Assembly (NCBI GenBank): GCA_013298625.1
Contig: JAAFIF010000091.1
Coordinates: forward strand, 1 to 39,150
Length of the DNA: 39,150 nucleotides
From: Myxococcales bacterium
GTDB lineage: Bacteria > Myxococcota_A > Polyangia > Polyangiales > Ga0077539
Reading direction: 5' to 3'
A program made the position numbers and the translations under genes. Below, piece by piece: positions 8,753-17,706 of the stretch. Position 1 is the stretch's first letter; each line of letters opens with the position of its first letter. Below the pieces are notes generated by a model that was not told the DNA's origin, searched no databases, and was given only the letters and a program-made list of their open reading frames with translations.

Positions 8753-8794
8753 GCAACGTTGGCGCAACGCGTTGAGCAACGTTGGCGCAACGCG
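8753..8794. promoter_or_regulatory. Operator-like cluster of CAAC/GTTG palindromes
   Basis: Two identical 19-base copies (8753-8771 and 8776-8794) repeat with a 23-base period. Within them lie three perfect palindromes: CAACGTTG (8754-8761), CAACGCGTTG (8765-8774) and CAACGTTG (8777-8784). The cluster is in the divergent gap between the 457-residue gene (start 8661) and the secreted hydrolase gene (start 8863), about 70 bases before the latter. Spacing near two helical turns is typical of cooperative dimer binding. The binding protein is unknown. Confidence 0.55.
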
Positions 8795-8862
8795 CGCGAT
8801 CGCCCCGAAATCGCCCGCTCGATCACCGCTGGAACGCTGCGTGCTCACGCGCTTCAGCACCG

Positions 8863-10047
8863 ATGGTCAATCGTTCTGCATTCGCCTCCGCGCTCGCGCT
8901 GTTGCTCGCGTCGCACACGTCGCTCGCGCAGACCTCTCGCAACCCTGCGATGCGGGTGGCGAGCTTTCGCGTGGGCGCGGACCGGTTCTCGGCGTGGGTG
9001 TACGTGCCTGCGGACAGCGCTCGCCGACCGAGCGCGGGATGGCCGTTGCTCGTCGCGATGCACGGGCTCGGCGAGCTTGGCGCCAACCTCGATCAGCTGC
9101 GCAACGCCAGCGGCTCGATCCCCAACGTGATCGACAACGGCTTCGCTCCGGACTTCGTCGTGGTCATGCCGCAGGTCAACTGGAACCGCGACGACGCCTT
9201 CGCCGCGTCGCTGATGGGCGCAGCGATCACGCTCGGGCAGAGCAGCGCGCCCACGGATCGGTGCCGCGTCCACGTGACAGGCCTGTCGATGGGCGTCGGG
9301 TATGCGCTGGCGTTTATGCTCGCCCGCGGCTCCGAAGCCGCGAGCTGGTCGTTGATGTCCAATCGTTGCTGGGGGACGACGCCGACGGACGCGCAGTGGT
9401 CGGCGATGGCTGCGGTCCCCTCGTGGCACTCGCAGACGATCGGCGACGCGACTGGCTGCATGCTGGGGATGGTCGACACGCTGCGCCGCGTGCGTCCAAG
9501 CACGACGCTATCGGCGTGGCTCTACTGCTCCAGCGCGCCCAACGTTCGAAGCGACCCGAGCGCGGCGTGCAGCGGCCAGACGTGGGGGCACAGCGAGGGC
9601 TGGTCCATTCCGTATGCGCCCGACAGCCGCGGCCTGCACAGCCCGTCCTGGTGGCGCTGGCTCGCGTCGCAGCGACTCGCTTCCTGTGGCCCGGCAAGCG
9701 ACGCTGGGCTCGCCGACGCGAGCGCAAACGACAGCGGCGCCGCGCTGGACAGCGGAGCGCTGGTCGACAGCGGCGTGGCGCTCGATAGCTCCGCAGTCGA
9801 AGGGCGCGACGCCTTCAGCGAGCCCGACGCGCCGCGCTTCGCCGACGAGCCCGACGCGATGGACGCGATGGACGCGCGTTGGACCGAAAGCGACTCCGCC
9901 ACGCTCGACGTGGCCGCGGACGCTCGTGACGCGACGTCGATGAGCCAGGGCTGCGCCTGTCGAACGAACACCCCGAAGCCTCTGCGAGCGAACAGCCTGC
10001 TGCTGTTCACGCTCGCGGCGATCCTCTCACGAAGGAACCGACGATGA
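8863..10047 (+). CDS. Secreted alpha/beta hydrolase with MYXO-CTERM tail
   Basis: 394 residues from ATG 8863, chosen because it opens a signal peptide (MVNRSAFASALALLLASHTS, cleavage after LAQ). The catalytic domain resembles secreted esterase/PHB-depolymerase-like hydrolases: WPLLVAMHGLGELGAN near residue 63 gives the oxyanion region, and GLSMG near residue 140 is the GxSxG nucleophile elbow. A domain with paired Cys follows. Residues about 285-365 are an Asp/Ala/Ser spacer, then a MYXO-CTERM-like end: QGCACR, a hydrophobic run and terminal RRNRR. Such tails are expected to be cut and surface-anchored by a myxosortase. It overlaps the next gene by four bases (ATGA), so the two are translationally coupled. 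Substrate unknown. Confidence 0.8.
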   Translation: MVNRSAFASALALLLASHTSLAQTSRNPAMRVASFRVGADRFSAWVYVPADSARRPSAGWPLLVAMHGLGELGANLDQLRNASGSIPNVIDNGFAPDFVVVMPQVNWNRDDAFAASLMGAAITLGQSSAPTDRCRVHVTGLSMGVGYALAFMLARGSEAASWSLMSNRCWGTTPTDAQWSAMAAVPSWHSQTIGDATGCMLGMVDTLRRVRPSTTLSAWLYCSSAPNVRSDPSAACSGQTWGHSEGWSIPYAPDSRGLHSPSWWRWLASQRLASCGPASDAGLADASANDSGAALDSGALVDSGVALDSSAVEGRDAFSEPDAPRFADEPDAMDAMDARWTESDSATLDVAADARDATSMSQGCACRTNTPKPLRANSLLLFTLAAILSRRNRR

Positions 10048-12866
10048 AGACAACGACACAGCGCCCGCGCTCGCCGCTCGCCGTCGCGCTCGCCTGCGCG
10101 GCCGGCGCATCGACCGCGCACGGCCAACCCATGGCAGAGGCCGGAGCGCCGTTCGGAATGCTCCCGCTCGTCGACGAGATCAACGTCGGTGACGCCGCGG
10201 ATCCTCACCCGTTCGCCGAGCTGCCCGCTGGTGCGTCGCGGATTCAGAGCGTGCTCGGACGCAACGCTCGCGTGCTCGCGCCCGTGACGGACTCCGCCCG
10301 ATACTTCGCTTATCGCATCGGCGCAGGTCGCGGGCTGGTCGCGGGGCGCGCGTATCTGCTTGTCGTCGACTACCCCGACGACGCGCCGAGGACGATCGCG
10401 ATCCTGAACCGCGGCGCCGACCAGGTGCGAACCATCAGCACTGGACAAGCGATCGGCGACTACCGCGAGCAGTACACGCCGAGCAACGTCGAGTCGCTGC
10501 GCTACCCGCACTCTGGGCAATACCAACAGTATCGAGTGCTGTTCTACCTGCACGATCGATTCATGAACCTGCCGGGCGTGCGCAACGACTCGGACGCGCG
10601 CAGACCCAACGCCCCTGCGCAGGGCTTCTGGGTGTCGGTCGGACAGTTCAGCCAGCGAGGAAATCCTCGGGAGCAAGGCGCGGCGGTCAGCCGAATTCGC
10701 CTCTTCGAAGTGAGCGATCCGTCCCGCTTCGACCAGGCGATTCACTACCCGCCCGACGGGCTGCCTCGTCGACGCACGTTCTGGCGCGAAGAGATGAACG
10801 ACGGCACCGCGATGTGCGTGAGCGGCAACGCCGGCGCGTGCGAGCGCGCGACGAGCAGCCCCGTCTCGTGGCTCGAGCACAAGATGCGCGTCGCGAAGTT
10901 TCTCGGCATCAACACCTTCGCGTGGAATCTGCTCGAGTTTGGCTACAACCAGGGCTGGGACGCGAGCGCGCACGGCGGCGCGCGCTGGTACATCCCATCG
11001 GGCATTCCGACGCTGTGGGGCGACGCGGTGGCTCGCGCTGGCGCGCTCGGCCTCGAGGTGTTGCCGTACTTCGAATACTACGGCGCCATGGGCGAGCTGG
11101 CGTTCACTGGTACCGCCTGCGCCGCCGAGACCGCGGCGGGACACGCCCAATGCGCCGCGGCCAACGGCGGCGACGCCCGCTATCGCTGCGCCAGGCAATA
11201 CACTGGCGCGACCTCGCAGCTGCGCTGCGCGCTGCCGACGCTGGGCTTTCAGCGCAACTGTCATCCGCTGCGCGAGCAAGAGAACTACACGGGCTTCGGC
11301 TGGCTCGAGGACCGCTGCATCGATGTGAGCGACCCTGCCGTGCTCGCGGACCTGCGCAACGTCCTCGACTCGACCGTGCTGCGACTGCGCGACCGTGCTC
11401 GCTTCGCAGGCGCGTGGTTTCGCACGCGCTACTCGTCCTGGCCTGTCAGCTTCGCCCCTGCGGCGCTCGGCCGCTTCGCCGCCGAGGCCAACGCTGGCGT
11501 CGCGGTCTCGCGCGCGCAGCTCCGCGCCGACGCCGCCCTGCTCGAGCGCTACTACGTCTGGTGGCGTGGCAAGCGTCGGGCGCTGCTCGTCGCGCTCCGC
11601 GATCAGCTGCGCAGCAACGGGATCGCCGATGCCACCGTGTACTTCACCGCGTACCACGAAGAGCCGCTGCCGACGCGCTTCAACATGGACGTGGTCGCCA
11701 CCGACGACGTCGCCGGGTGGAGCACGGTCAACACCAGCGGCGCTCCGTTTCAATGGCGCTACAACCCCGTGGCGTGGACGGACTTCGTCGCGGATCGGCG
11801 CTACGCGCGAGCGCTGACGGAGATGACCGGCGCGCAGGGCATCGCAGAGTCGATGCTGAGCTACGCGGGAGAGTTCTTGCACAGCGCTCCCCCGGCGGAC
11901 CCCGAAGCGTATCAGTCGCTCGAAGGCGTGCAGCTCACGATGCCGTTCAGCCGACAGTTCTCCGTGGTCGATGGCGCGCTGATGCAGCGATTTCGCACGC
12001 GGAGCGGGCTAGCGATGGTCCGTCACTTTCCGCTCAACGAAGACGATGGGACCGCGGACGAGGCGCGCGATCGCGCGCAGTCTTCGTTTGCCAACTGGCC
12101 GATGAGCGGACGCTGGGGCTACATGGTGAGCGACGTCGATCGCAACGGAGCGTTCGCAATGCTCGCCGAGGCGCGCGCTGTCGCCAACGGTGACCCCACG
12201 TCGATCGGGTACCTCTCGTCGAACTCGTACAACCGCGGCGCGCCCGAAATCGTGCGCGCGTTCAACGCGGCGTTTCTCGCGCTTCCCGCGCTCGAGAGCC
12301 GGGTGGTGAGCGGCGCGAGCAGCGATCGCGACGTCGTCGTCCGCGAGATCACCACGCCCTCGAGCGGAACCTTCTACGCCGTCGTCAACACGTCGTTCGA
12401 CAGCAAGAGCAACGTCTCGCTCAACCTCTCTGCGGCAGGCACCCCGCTCAACCTCGTGACGCAGCAGCCGCAGCCCACCACCAACGTGTCCCTTTATCCA
12501 GGTCAGCTGCTCGCGCTGCGGATCGGCGGCGCGGCGCCTTCGACGGACGCTGGCGTCAGCGACGCTGCCGCGAGCGACGTTGTCGTCAGCGACGCCAGCG
12601 CCGCAGACGACGGCGGGCTCTCGATGCTCGACGCTGCGATCGCCGACAGCAGCAGCGGCACGCAGGACGCCTCCGCGTCGAGCGACAGTTCGACCGCAGC
12701 GCAGGCCGACGCATCGAGCGCCGATGGCTCCCTCGCGCCCCCTTCCGCCAGCGGTTGCCGCTGCGCTTCGACGCCGGCCGCCGCGCGCTCGACGCCGTGG
12801 ATGTGGGCAGCGCTCGCCCTCGGCCTCGGCGTTGCGCGCGCGCGACGAGCAGCAAAGAAAGTATAG
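10044..12866 (+). CDS. Secreted glycosidase-like TIM-barrel protein with MYXO-CTERM tail
   Basis: 940 residues. A signal peptide ends near STAHGQ (about residue 28). Residues 40-220 look like a beta-sandwich/carbohydrate-binding region. From about 270 to 720 the sequence reads as a TIM barrel of glycosidase type: KFLGINTFAWNLLEFGYNQG, LGLEVLPYFEYYGAMGELAF, AGAWFRTRYSSW, ATVYFTAYHEEP, with acidic residues (FEYYGAMGE, TAYHEE) at strand ends that could be catalytic. A small beta domain follows (790-840), then an Asp/Ser/Ala spacer and a MYXO-CTERM-like end: SGCRC, hydrophobic helix, RARRAAKKV. No named GH family is assigned by eye. Coupling to the upstream hydrolase suggests both attack one polymer at the cell surface. 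Confidence 0.75.
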   Translation: MKTTTQRPRSPLAVALACAAGASTAHGQPMAEAGAPFGMLPLVDEINVGDAADPHPFAELPAGASRIQSVLGRNARVLAPVTDSARYFAYRIGAGRGLVAGRAYLLVVDYPDDAPRTIAILNRGADQVRTISTGQAIGDYREQYTPSNVESLRYPHSGQYQQYRVLFYLHDRFMNLPGVRNDSDARRPNAPAQGFWVSVGQFSQRGNPREQGAAVSRIRLFEVSDPSRFDQAIHYPPDGLPRRRTFWREEMNDGTAMCVSGNAGACERATSSPVSWLEHKMRVAKFLGINTFAWNLLEFGYNQGWDASAHGGARWYIPSGIPTLWGDAVARAGALGLEVLPYFEYYGAMGELAFTGTACAAETAAGHAQCAAANGGDARYRCARQYTGATSQLRCALPTLGFQRNCHPLREQENYTGFGWLEDRCIDVSDPAVLADLRNVLDSTVLRLRDRARFAGAWFRTRYSSWPVSFAPAALGRFAAEANAGVAVSRAQLRADAALLERYYVWWRGKRRALLVALRDQLRSNGIADATVYFTAYHEEPLPTRFNMDVVATDDVAGWSTVNTSGAPFQWRYNPVAWTDFVADRRYARALTEMTGAQGIAESMLSYAGEFLHSAPPADPEAYQSLEGVQLTMPFSRQFSVVDGALMQRFRTRSGLAMVRHFPLNEDDGTADEARDRAQSSFANWPMSGRWGYMVSDVDRNGAFAMLAEARAVANGDPTSIGYLSSNSYNRGAPEIVRAFNAAFLALPALESRVVSGASSDRDVVVREITTPSSGTFYAVVNTSFDSKSNVSLNLSAAGTPLNLVTQQPQPTTNVSLYPGQLLALRIGGAAPSTDAGVSDAAASDVVVSDASAADDGGLSMLDAAIADSSSGTQDASASSDSSTAAQADASSADGSLAPPSASGCRCASTPAAARSTPWMWAALALGLGVARARRAAKKV

Positions 12867-12876
12867 TTTCGAGAGC

Positions 12877-13833
12877 TTGGTTTCGTCCGTCCTTCGATCG
12901 ACCGTCGTCTCGACCTCGTTGGTCGCGCTCGTCGCCCACGCCGCTCCTGCATCGGCGCAGACGGCCCTCGCCGAACAGCGATACGCGCGCGGCACCGAGC
13001 ACTACCGAGCGGGGCGCTTCGCCGAGGCCCTCGCCGAGTTTCGCGCGAGCCTCGCGCTGCGCGCGTCGCCCAACACGCGGCTGATGCAGGCGCGCTGCTT
13101 GAGAAACGTGGGGCAGCTCGTCGACGCCGCGCTCGAGTACGACCGCGCCACGCGCGACGGCCGCGAGTCGCCGCAGTACGCCCAGACGGTCAGCGTGGCC
13201 GAGCGAGAGCGCGCGCTGGTGCTCGAACAGCTGACCCGTGTTCATCTCGAGTTCTCTGAGCCCGATGACGCTGTCGAGCTCGAGGTCGATCGAATTCGAA
13301 CCAACCTGCTCTCGGGGCGAGAGCTGCTGGTGACGCCCGGCGATCACGAGCTGCGCGCGCGTGTGCGGGGGCGGCTCGTGCAGCAGCGGATCGCAGCGCG
13401 CGCCGGTGAATCTCTGTCCGTGCGACTGACATGGGACGAATCGTCGCGCGAGCGAGCGGCGACGCCGTCCCCGACGATTCGCAGCGCGCGCGCGACGACG
13501 TCGCCCGAGAGCGGGCGAAGCGCGAGCGCCTTTTGGGTGGCAGGCGCGACGACGGGCGCTCTCTCGCTCGTCGGTTGGGGGACGTTTGCCATCGCGGCGG
13601 TTCAGTCCGAGCAGCTCTTTCGCTCGCTCGATCAGCAGTGCGCCGCCGCGTGTCCTGGCGATTTGGAGCGGTCCATCGCGCGCGGCCGCGAGCTCGACGC
13701 GATCGGCAACGTCGGCTTCGTCGCGGCGGTCACGTTGCTCGCCACGTCCGCCTCCCTCTTGCTCGCTGGCGGTGTGCGCGCGCGCGCCGCTCGCGTGAAC
13801 GTCAGCGTCGGCGCAGTGGGCGTGCGCTTCTGA
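12877..13833 (+). CDS. Exported TPR-domain protein with C-terminal membrane segments
   Basis: About 318 residues if TTG 12877 is the start; this opens a signal peptide (MVSSVLRSTVVSTSLVALVA ending ASAQ). No good ribosome-binding site is visible, so the start is tentative. Residues 30-110 are TPR-like (EQRYARGTEHYRAGRFAEAL). Residues 115-180 form a PEGA-like beta domain (VHLEFSEPDDAVELEV, LLVTPGDHELRARVRG). A Ser/Thr/Arg linker follows, then two hydrophobic helices near 215-235 and 275-300. This is a common architecture among myxobacterial envelope proteins. It lies ten bases after the glycosidase-like gene and could be the third gene of that operon. Confidence 0.65.
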   Translation: MVSSVLRSTVVSTSLVALVAHAAPASAQTALAEQRYARGTEHYRAGRFAEALAEFRASLALRASPNTRLMQARCLRNVGQLVDAALEYDRATRDGRESPQYAQTVSVAERERALVLEQLTRVHLEFSEPDDAVELEVDRIRTNLLSGRELLVTPGDHELRARVRGRLVQQRIAARAGESLSVRLTWDESSRERAATPSPTIRSARATTSPESGRSASAFWVAGATTGALSLVGWGTFAIAAVQSEQLFRSLDQQCAAACPGDLERSIARGRELDAIGNVGFVAAVTLLATSASLLLAGGVRARAARVNVSVGAVGVRF

Positions 13834-13839
13834 CGTCGC

Positions 13840-14913
13840 TCACGGCGCGGGATAGACGCAGCGAAAGCCCACCCACGGAGGCAGCGGGGGATCGCCTCCG
13901 TATCGGCGCGATCGCTTGTAGCTGAAGAGTGCAAACGGGTTGTTCGCCCGGTAATCACCGCCGAAGAACGCGTGCTCGTCGACGGCGCTGTTGTTCGTCC
14001 TGCAGAGCGGGTCGATCTCTTCGCCGACGCCGAGAAAACAGTCGCGTGTGGCGGTGGTGAGATCGACGTATCGGTCGGCGCTCCACTCGGCGACGTTGCC
14101 GATGAGGTCGTACAAGGCGAGCGGCGCTGGCGCGAACGAGCGGACTGGGGCGGTCATCGCGCCGTTGCGCGCGAGCGCGCGGGTCTGCGCGAAATCACAG
14201 GGGCTCGACGGCTCGTCAGCGGACGAGCGATGCGCGAGGTCGCACGCCACCCCGCCGTCACCCGCGAAGGCGCTCGGCTGCGTGGTGCCCCATGGATAGT
14301 CCTGGATCATCGATGAAGCGCCGGCGCTGTAGCGCGCGACATACGCGTACTCGGCTTCGGTCGGAAGGCGTCCGCCGACAAACGCGCAGAACACCATCGC
14401 CGCGGGCCACGACACGCAGTTCACTGGATGTTGCTCGCGCCCGCTCGTCGCAAAGTTGCACCCTGGTCCCGTTTGCGGAACGAGCGCTGTCGGCGCGAGG
14501 ATTCGCACGACGCCGCTCGGGTACGTCACGTCGAGATCCGCGTCGAGCGTCGTGCCCCCTCGCGCCCGGACGAACGCCTCGAAGCGCGCGACGGTCACCT
14601 CGGTGCTGTCCATGTAGAAGTCGCGAGACAACCCGACGGCGATCCGCGGTGCGCTGTCCTTGATCCCGAGGTCGAACCGCGCGCCACGCGCGGCGACGCG
14701 AACCGCGTCGCACGGTCGAGAGAGCGGCCCGCAGACGGCGGCGTCTGTCGCGGGCGCGCCATCGGTCGCGGTCGCGTCGTCGCCGTCCGCGCCCGCGTCG
14801 CGCGCGTCCGTCATGGCCGCCGCGCGATTCGAGAGCGCGCTCCAGTCTTGGCGCAAGACGCAGCTCGACGTGACGAGCAAGAGGCACGCGAGGGCGTGAG
14901 CGCGACGAGTCAA
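13840..14913 (-). CDS. FGE-sulfatase (SUMF1) fold lipoprotein
   Basis: 357 residues. The TTG start at 14913 overlaps the upstream stop as TTGA, which supports it despite the rare codon. The N-terminus MTRRAHALACLLLVTSSC looks like a lipoprotein signal; an Asp/Ala/Thr spacer follows to about residue 60. The rest is a formylglycine-generating-enzyme/SUMF1 domain: FYMDSTEVTVARFEAFVRA near residue 98, HPVNCVSWPAAMVFC near 162, GRLPTEAEYAYVAR near 180, YDLIGNVAEWSADRY near 269 and WVGFRC at the end. The C-terminal GGDYRANNP segment lacks the catalytic Cys found in true FGE, so formylglycine formation is unlikely. It is the last gene of the kinase/FHA-activator operon. Confidence 0.8.
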   Translation of the reverse strand: MTRRAHALACLLLVTSSCVLRQDWSALSNRAAAMTDARDAGADGDDATATDGAPATDAAVCGPLSRPCDAVRVAARGARFDLGIKDSAPRIAVGLSRDFYMDSTEVTVARFEAFVRARGGTTLDADLDVTYPSGVVRILAPTALVPQTGPGCNFATSGREQHPVNCVSWPAAMVFCAFVGGRLPTEAEYAYVARYSAGASSMIQDYPWGTTQPSAFAGDGGVACDLAHRSSADEPSSPCDFAQTRALARNGAMTAPVRSFAPAPLALYDLIGNVAEWSADRYVDLTTATRDCFLGVGEEIDPLCRTNNSAVDEHAFFGGDYRANNPFALFSYKRSRRYGGDPPLPPWVGFRCVYPAP

Positions 14914-16256
14914 CGCGCGCTCCTTGGCCGAGTGAGGCCGAGTTCAGTCAAGCGATGGACCAGCGTGCGTCGCGGCATTTGCAAGAGCGTCGCCGCGCGC
15001 GTCTGGTTGCCCTCGCAGCGCTCGAGCGCTTCGAGGATCCGACGACGCTCGATCTCTTTCAGCGCAGCGCTGAGCGGAGCGCCTTCGGACTCTGCCCTCG
15101 CGCCGCTGGTGAGCTCCATCGGCAGGTGCTCGACGCGCACGAGCTCTGCGCCCGCCAACAGCAACGCGCGCTGCACCACGTTGCGCAGCTCGCGAACGTT
15201 GCCTGGCCAAGACCATCCGCGCAGGGCGGCTCGCGCCTCCGACGAGAACGCCGCGGCGCCTCGCGCGTCGGTGCTGCGCGCAAACGCGTCGATCAGCGCG
15301 TCGATCTCCGCGGTGCGCGCGCGCAGCGGCGGCACATCGAGGGTCAGCCCGTTGATTCGGTAGTACAGATCCGAGCGAAATCGCTGATCGAGACACATCG
15401 CGTGCAGGTCGCGGTGCGTCGCCGCGATGATCCGCACGTCCACGATGCGCGCGCGGTTCGAGCCCACGCGTCGAACCTCTCCGAGCTCGAGCACGCGCAG
15501 CAATCGCGACTGCGCGTCGAGGCTGAGCTCGCCGATTTCATCGAGAAAGAGCGTCCCCCCCGAGGCGGCCTCGAACAAGCCCGGCCGCGCTTGTTGAGCC
15601 CCGGTAAACGCGCCCTTCTCGTGCCCGAACAGCTCGCTCTCGAGCAGCGCTGGCGCGAGCGCGGCGCAGTTGACGGTGACGAGCTCGCGGGCCGCGCGGG
15701 GAGAAGCGCGGTGAATCGACCGAGCGACGACCTCTTTGCCGACGCCGGTCTCGCCGCGGATGAGCACGGCGATGTTCGACGGGCCGACGCGATCGACGAG
15801 CGAGAACAAGCGCTGCATCGCTGGGTCGACGCACACGGCGTCGTGGGGCGCGACCGAGCGGCTCGGCGCTGGCAGCGGGTGATCGTGCGCCGGGCCTCGC
15901 TGAATGACCGCGGCGAGCGCCCCGAGCTCGAAGGGCTCGCCGACGCGCACCGTCGCTCGCTCGCCTGGATCGAGGGACGACGAGCGAACGACCAGAGCCC
16001 CGCTCGCCTGCTCGTTGCGCGTCAAGGTGAGCTTCTCGCCTACCTCGATCGTCGCGTGCACGCGGGACACAGACGCGTCGCGCACCACGATGTCGCACAC
16101 GCTGGATCGGCCGACCAGCACCCGCCCTGAGGCTGGAAGGGGGCAGCGAACGAGCTCTGCGCCGCGCACGAGCAGCAACCACAATCGATCCTGCGGCTGT
16201 TCGACCGGCGAGCGCGCGGCGGTCGTCTCGAGCCAATCTGGCTCATCAGCGTTCAT
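14910..16256 (-). CDS. Sigma-54-dependent activator with N-terminal FHA domain
   Basis: 448 residues, ATG 16256. Residues about 25-115 form an FHA domain (VLVGRSSVCDIVVRDASVSR then VHATI), which binds phosphothreonine. The AAA+ domain follows (about 135-365): Walker A GETGVGKE, the sigma-54 contact loop GAFTGA, Walker B GGTLFLDEIGE and the R-finger region FRSDLYYRI. The C-terminus is a Fis-type helix-turn-helix (EGNQTRAATLLQMPRRTLVH). It activates sigma-54 promoters when switched on, here presumably by binding a phosphorylated partner rather than by receiver-domain phosphorylation. It lies 40 bases after the kinase gene and overlaps the FGE-fold lipoprotein gene by four bases, so the three genes form an operon. 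Confidence 0.92.
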   Translation of the reverse strand: MNADEPDWLETTAARSPVEQPQDRLWLLLVRGAELVRCPLPASGRVLVGRSSVCDIVVRDASVSRVHATIEVGEKLTLTRNEQASGALVVRSSSLDPGERATVRVGEPFELGALAAVIQRGPAHDHPLPAPSRSVAPHDAVCVDPAMQRLFSLVDRVGPSNIAVLIRGETGVGKEVVARSIHRASPRAARELVTVNCAALAPALLESELFGHEKGAFTGAQQARPGLFEAASGGTLFLDEIGELSLDAQSRLLRVLELGEVRRVGSNRARIVDVRIIAATHRDLHAMCLDQRFRSDLYYRINGLTLDVPPLRARTAEIDALIDAFARSTDARGAAAFSSEARAALRGWSWPGNVRELRNVVQRALLLAGAELVRVEHLPMELTSGARAESEGAPLSAALKEIERRRILEALERCEGNQTRAATLLQMPRRTLVHRLTELGLTRPRSAR

Positions 16257-16296
16257 CTACGACGAGCGAGCGTAGCAGCATCGGGCCGTCGAGCGC

Positions 16297-17706
16297 TCAT
16301 GTGCCAGACGGAATGAACTCGTCCCCCGGATCCTGCGTCCGATGGCCGCCGCCGCGACGCGACCTCGTGGGACGCGCGCGCACCGCTGGCGTCCCTTGCT
16401 GGACCGCGAGCTGTGCGTCGCGCGCAGCGTCGGGCTCTGCACCGGCGTCCGCGATGGAGGCGCGCGCCTCGACGCTCGCGTTGAGCGAACGGGGCGTCGC
16501 GGACGCCGACGCGTCCGGTGATGGCGACCCGAGCGCGCGCGTCGAAGCGCGCACACGAAGCGCCGTCGCTCCCAGCGCGGCGATCATCGACAGGGCGCCG
16601 ATCGCGACGAGCACGGGCGCAGTCTTCGAGCCCGAGCTGCGCGTGGGACGCTCGGCGCGCGTCTCGTTCGGCTCGTCTGCGAGGCCCCTTGGCGCGTCGG
16701 TCGCAACCGCTGTCTGCCGTCCGCTCGACGCGAGCTCGGGCCCGTCATCGACCGCTGTTTCGACCGCGAGCCGCTCGGCGACGAGCGCGGCGACCGCTCG
16801 TGACGAAGCGATCGTGACGCCGCACTGCTCGAGCTCATCAGCGAACGCTCGCGCGCTCGCGGTGCGGTCTTCAACAGTCCTCGACAGCGCGCGCAGCAGC
16901 GCCGCGTCGAGCGCGGGCGGGATGTCAGGCGCGTGCGCGGATGGCGGCTCGATCTGCGCGTTGAGGACTCGACCCGTCACCTCGGCCTCCGAGTCTGCCG
17001 CGAACAACCGCCGCCCGGTCAGCATCTCCCACAGCACGATGGCCGCCGCGAACACATCGATGCGGCGATCGATCGGCGCGCCGCGAAGCTGCTCGGGTGC
17101 CATGTAGGCGAGCTTGCCCTTGACCTGGCCCGTGGCCGTCACGCTCGCTCGCGCGGCGGCTTTGGCGATGCCAAAGTCAGCGACGCGCGTGACCCCGTCG
17201 CGTCCGACCAGGATGTTCTGCGGAGACACGTCTCGATGCACGATCAGCAGCGGCTGGCCTCGCTCGTCGAGCGCCTCGTGCGCCGCTTCGAGTCCCGCGA
17301 GCGCGTCGAGCATGATCCTCAACGCGATCGGCGCAGCGATGCGCTGCATCGGCGCGCCCTTGGGTCGCAGCAGGTCCGAGAGACGACCGCCGTCGACGTA
17401 CTCCATCACGATGTAGAGCGAGTCTTCGCGGCCGAGGTCGAGCGTCGCGACGACGTTGGCGTGATGGATGCTCGACGCGATCCTCGCCTCGTCGAGAAAC
17501 ATGGCGACGAACGCAGGGTCCTCGCGCAAGTGTGGATGGCAGAGCTTGATGGCGACCGCGCGGCTGAACCCGTCGACGCCGCGCACGCGCGCGCGAAACA
17601 CCGTGGCCATGCCGCCCGAAGCGATGCGGCGAACGATCTCGTAGCGGCCGATCGAGCGGAGCGGAGGTTCGGAGCCGCCTCGCGACGAAGGCGTTTCGCC
17701 AGCCAT
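16297..17706 (-). CDS. Transmembrane Ser/Thr protein kinase
   Basis: 469 residues from ATG 17706 (a TTG 18 bases upstream is also in frame). The kinase domain covers about residues 20-285: glycine loop IASGGMATVF, catalytic Lys in VAIKLCHPHL, HRDVSPQN catalytic loop, DFGIAK and MAPEQ. The HRDVSPQN variant is common in myxobacterial kinases. A juxtamembrane stretch leads to a single membrane helix (APVLVAIGALSMIAALGATA) near residue 375. The outside part is a short Ser/Ala/Asp/Arg-rich tail without a recognisable sensor. As first gene of an operon with an FHA sigma-54 activator, it is the likely kinase for that pathway. Autophosphorylation and direct transfer are inferred. Confidence 0.9.
   Translation of the reverse strand: MAGETPSSRGGSEPPLRSIGRYEIVRRIASGGMATVFRARVRGVDGFSRAVAIKLCHPHLREDPAFVAMFLDEARIASSIHHANVVATLDLGREDSLYIVMEYVDGGRLSDLLRPKGAPMQRIAAPIALRIMLDALAGLEAAHEALDERGQPLLIVHRDVSPQNILVGRDGVTRVADFGIAKAAARASVTATGQVKGKLAYMAPEQLRGAPIDRRIDVFAAAIVLWEMLTGRRLFAADSEAEVTGRVLNAQIEPPSAHAPDIPPALDAALLRALSRTVEDRTASARAFADELEQCGVTIASSRAVAALVAERLAVETAVDDGPELASSGRQTAVATDAPRGLADEPNETRAERPTRSSGSKTAPVLVAIGALSMIAALGATALRVRASTRALGSPSPDASASATPRSLNASVEARASIADAGAEPDAARDAQLAVQQGTPAVRARPTRSRRGGGHRTQDPGDEFIPSGT

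Noticed and set aside
9522..11882. 786-codon minus-strand open frame
   Set aside because: Antisense shadow of the two MYXO-CTERM genes, whose signal peptides, motifs and coupling are convincing.
13840..14913. Active formylglycine-generating enzyme for sulfatases
   Set aside because: The C-terminal region lacks the catalytic Cys motif and no sulfatase gene lies nearby; only the fold is claimed.
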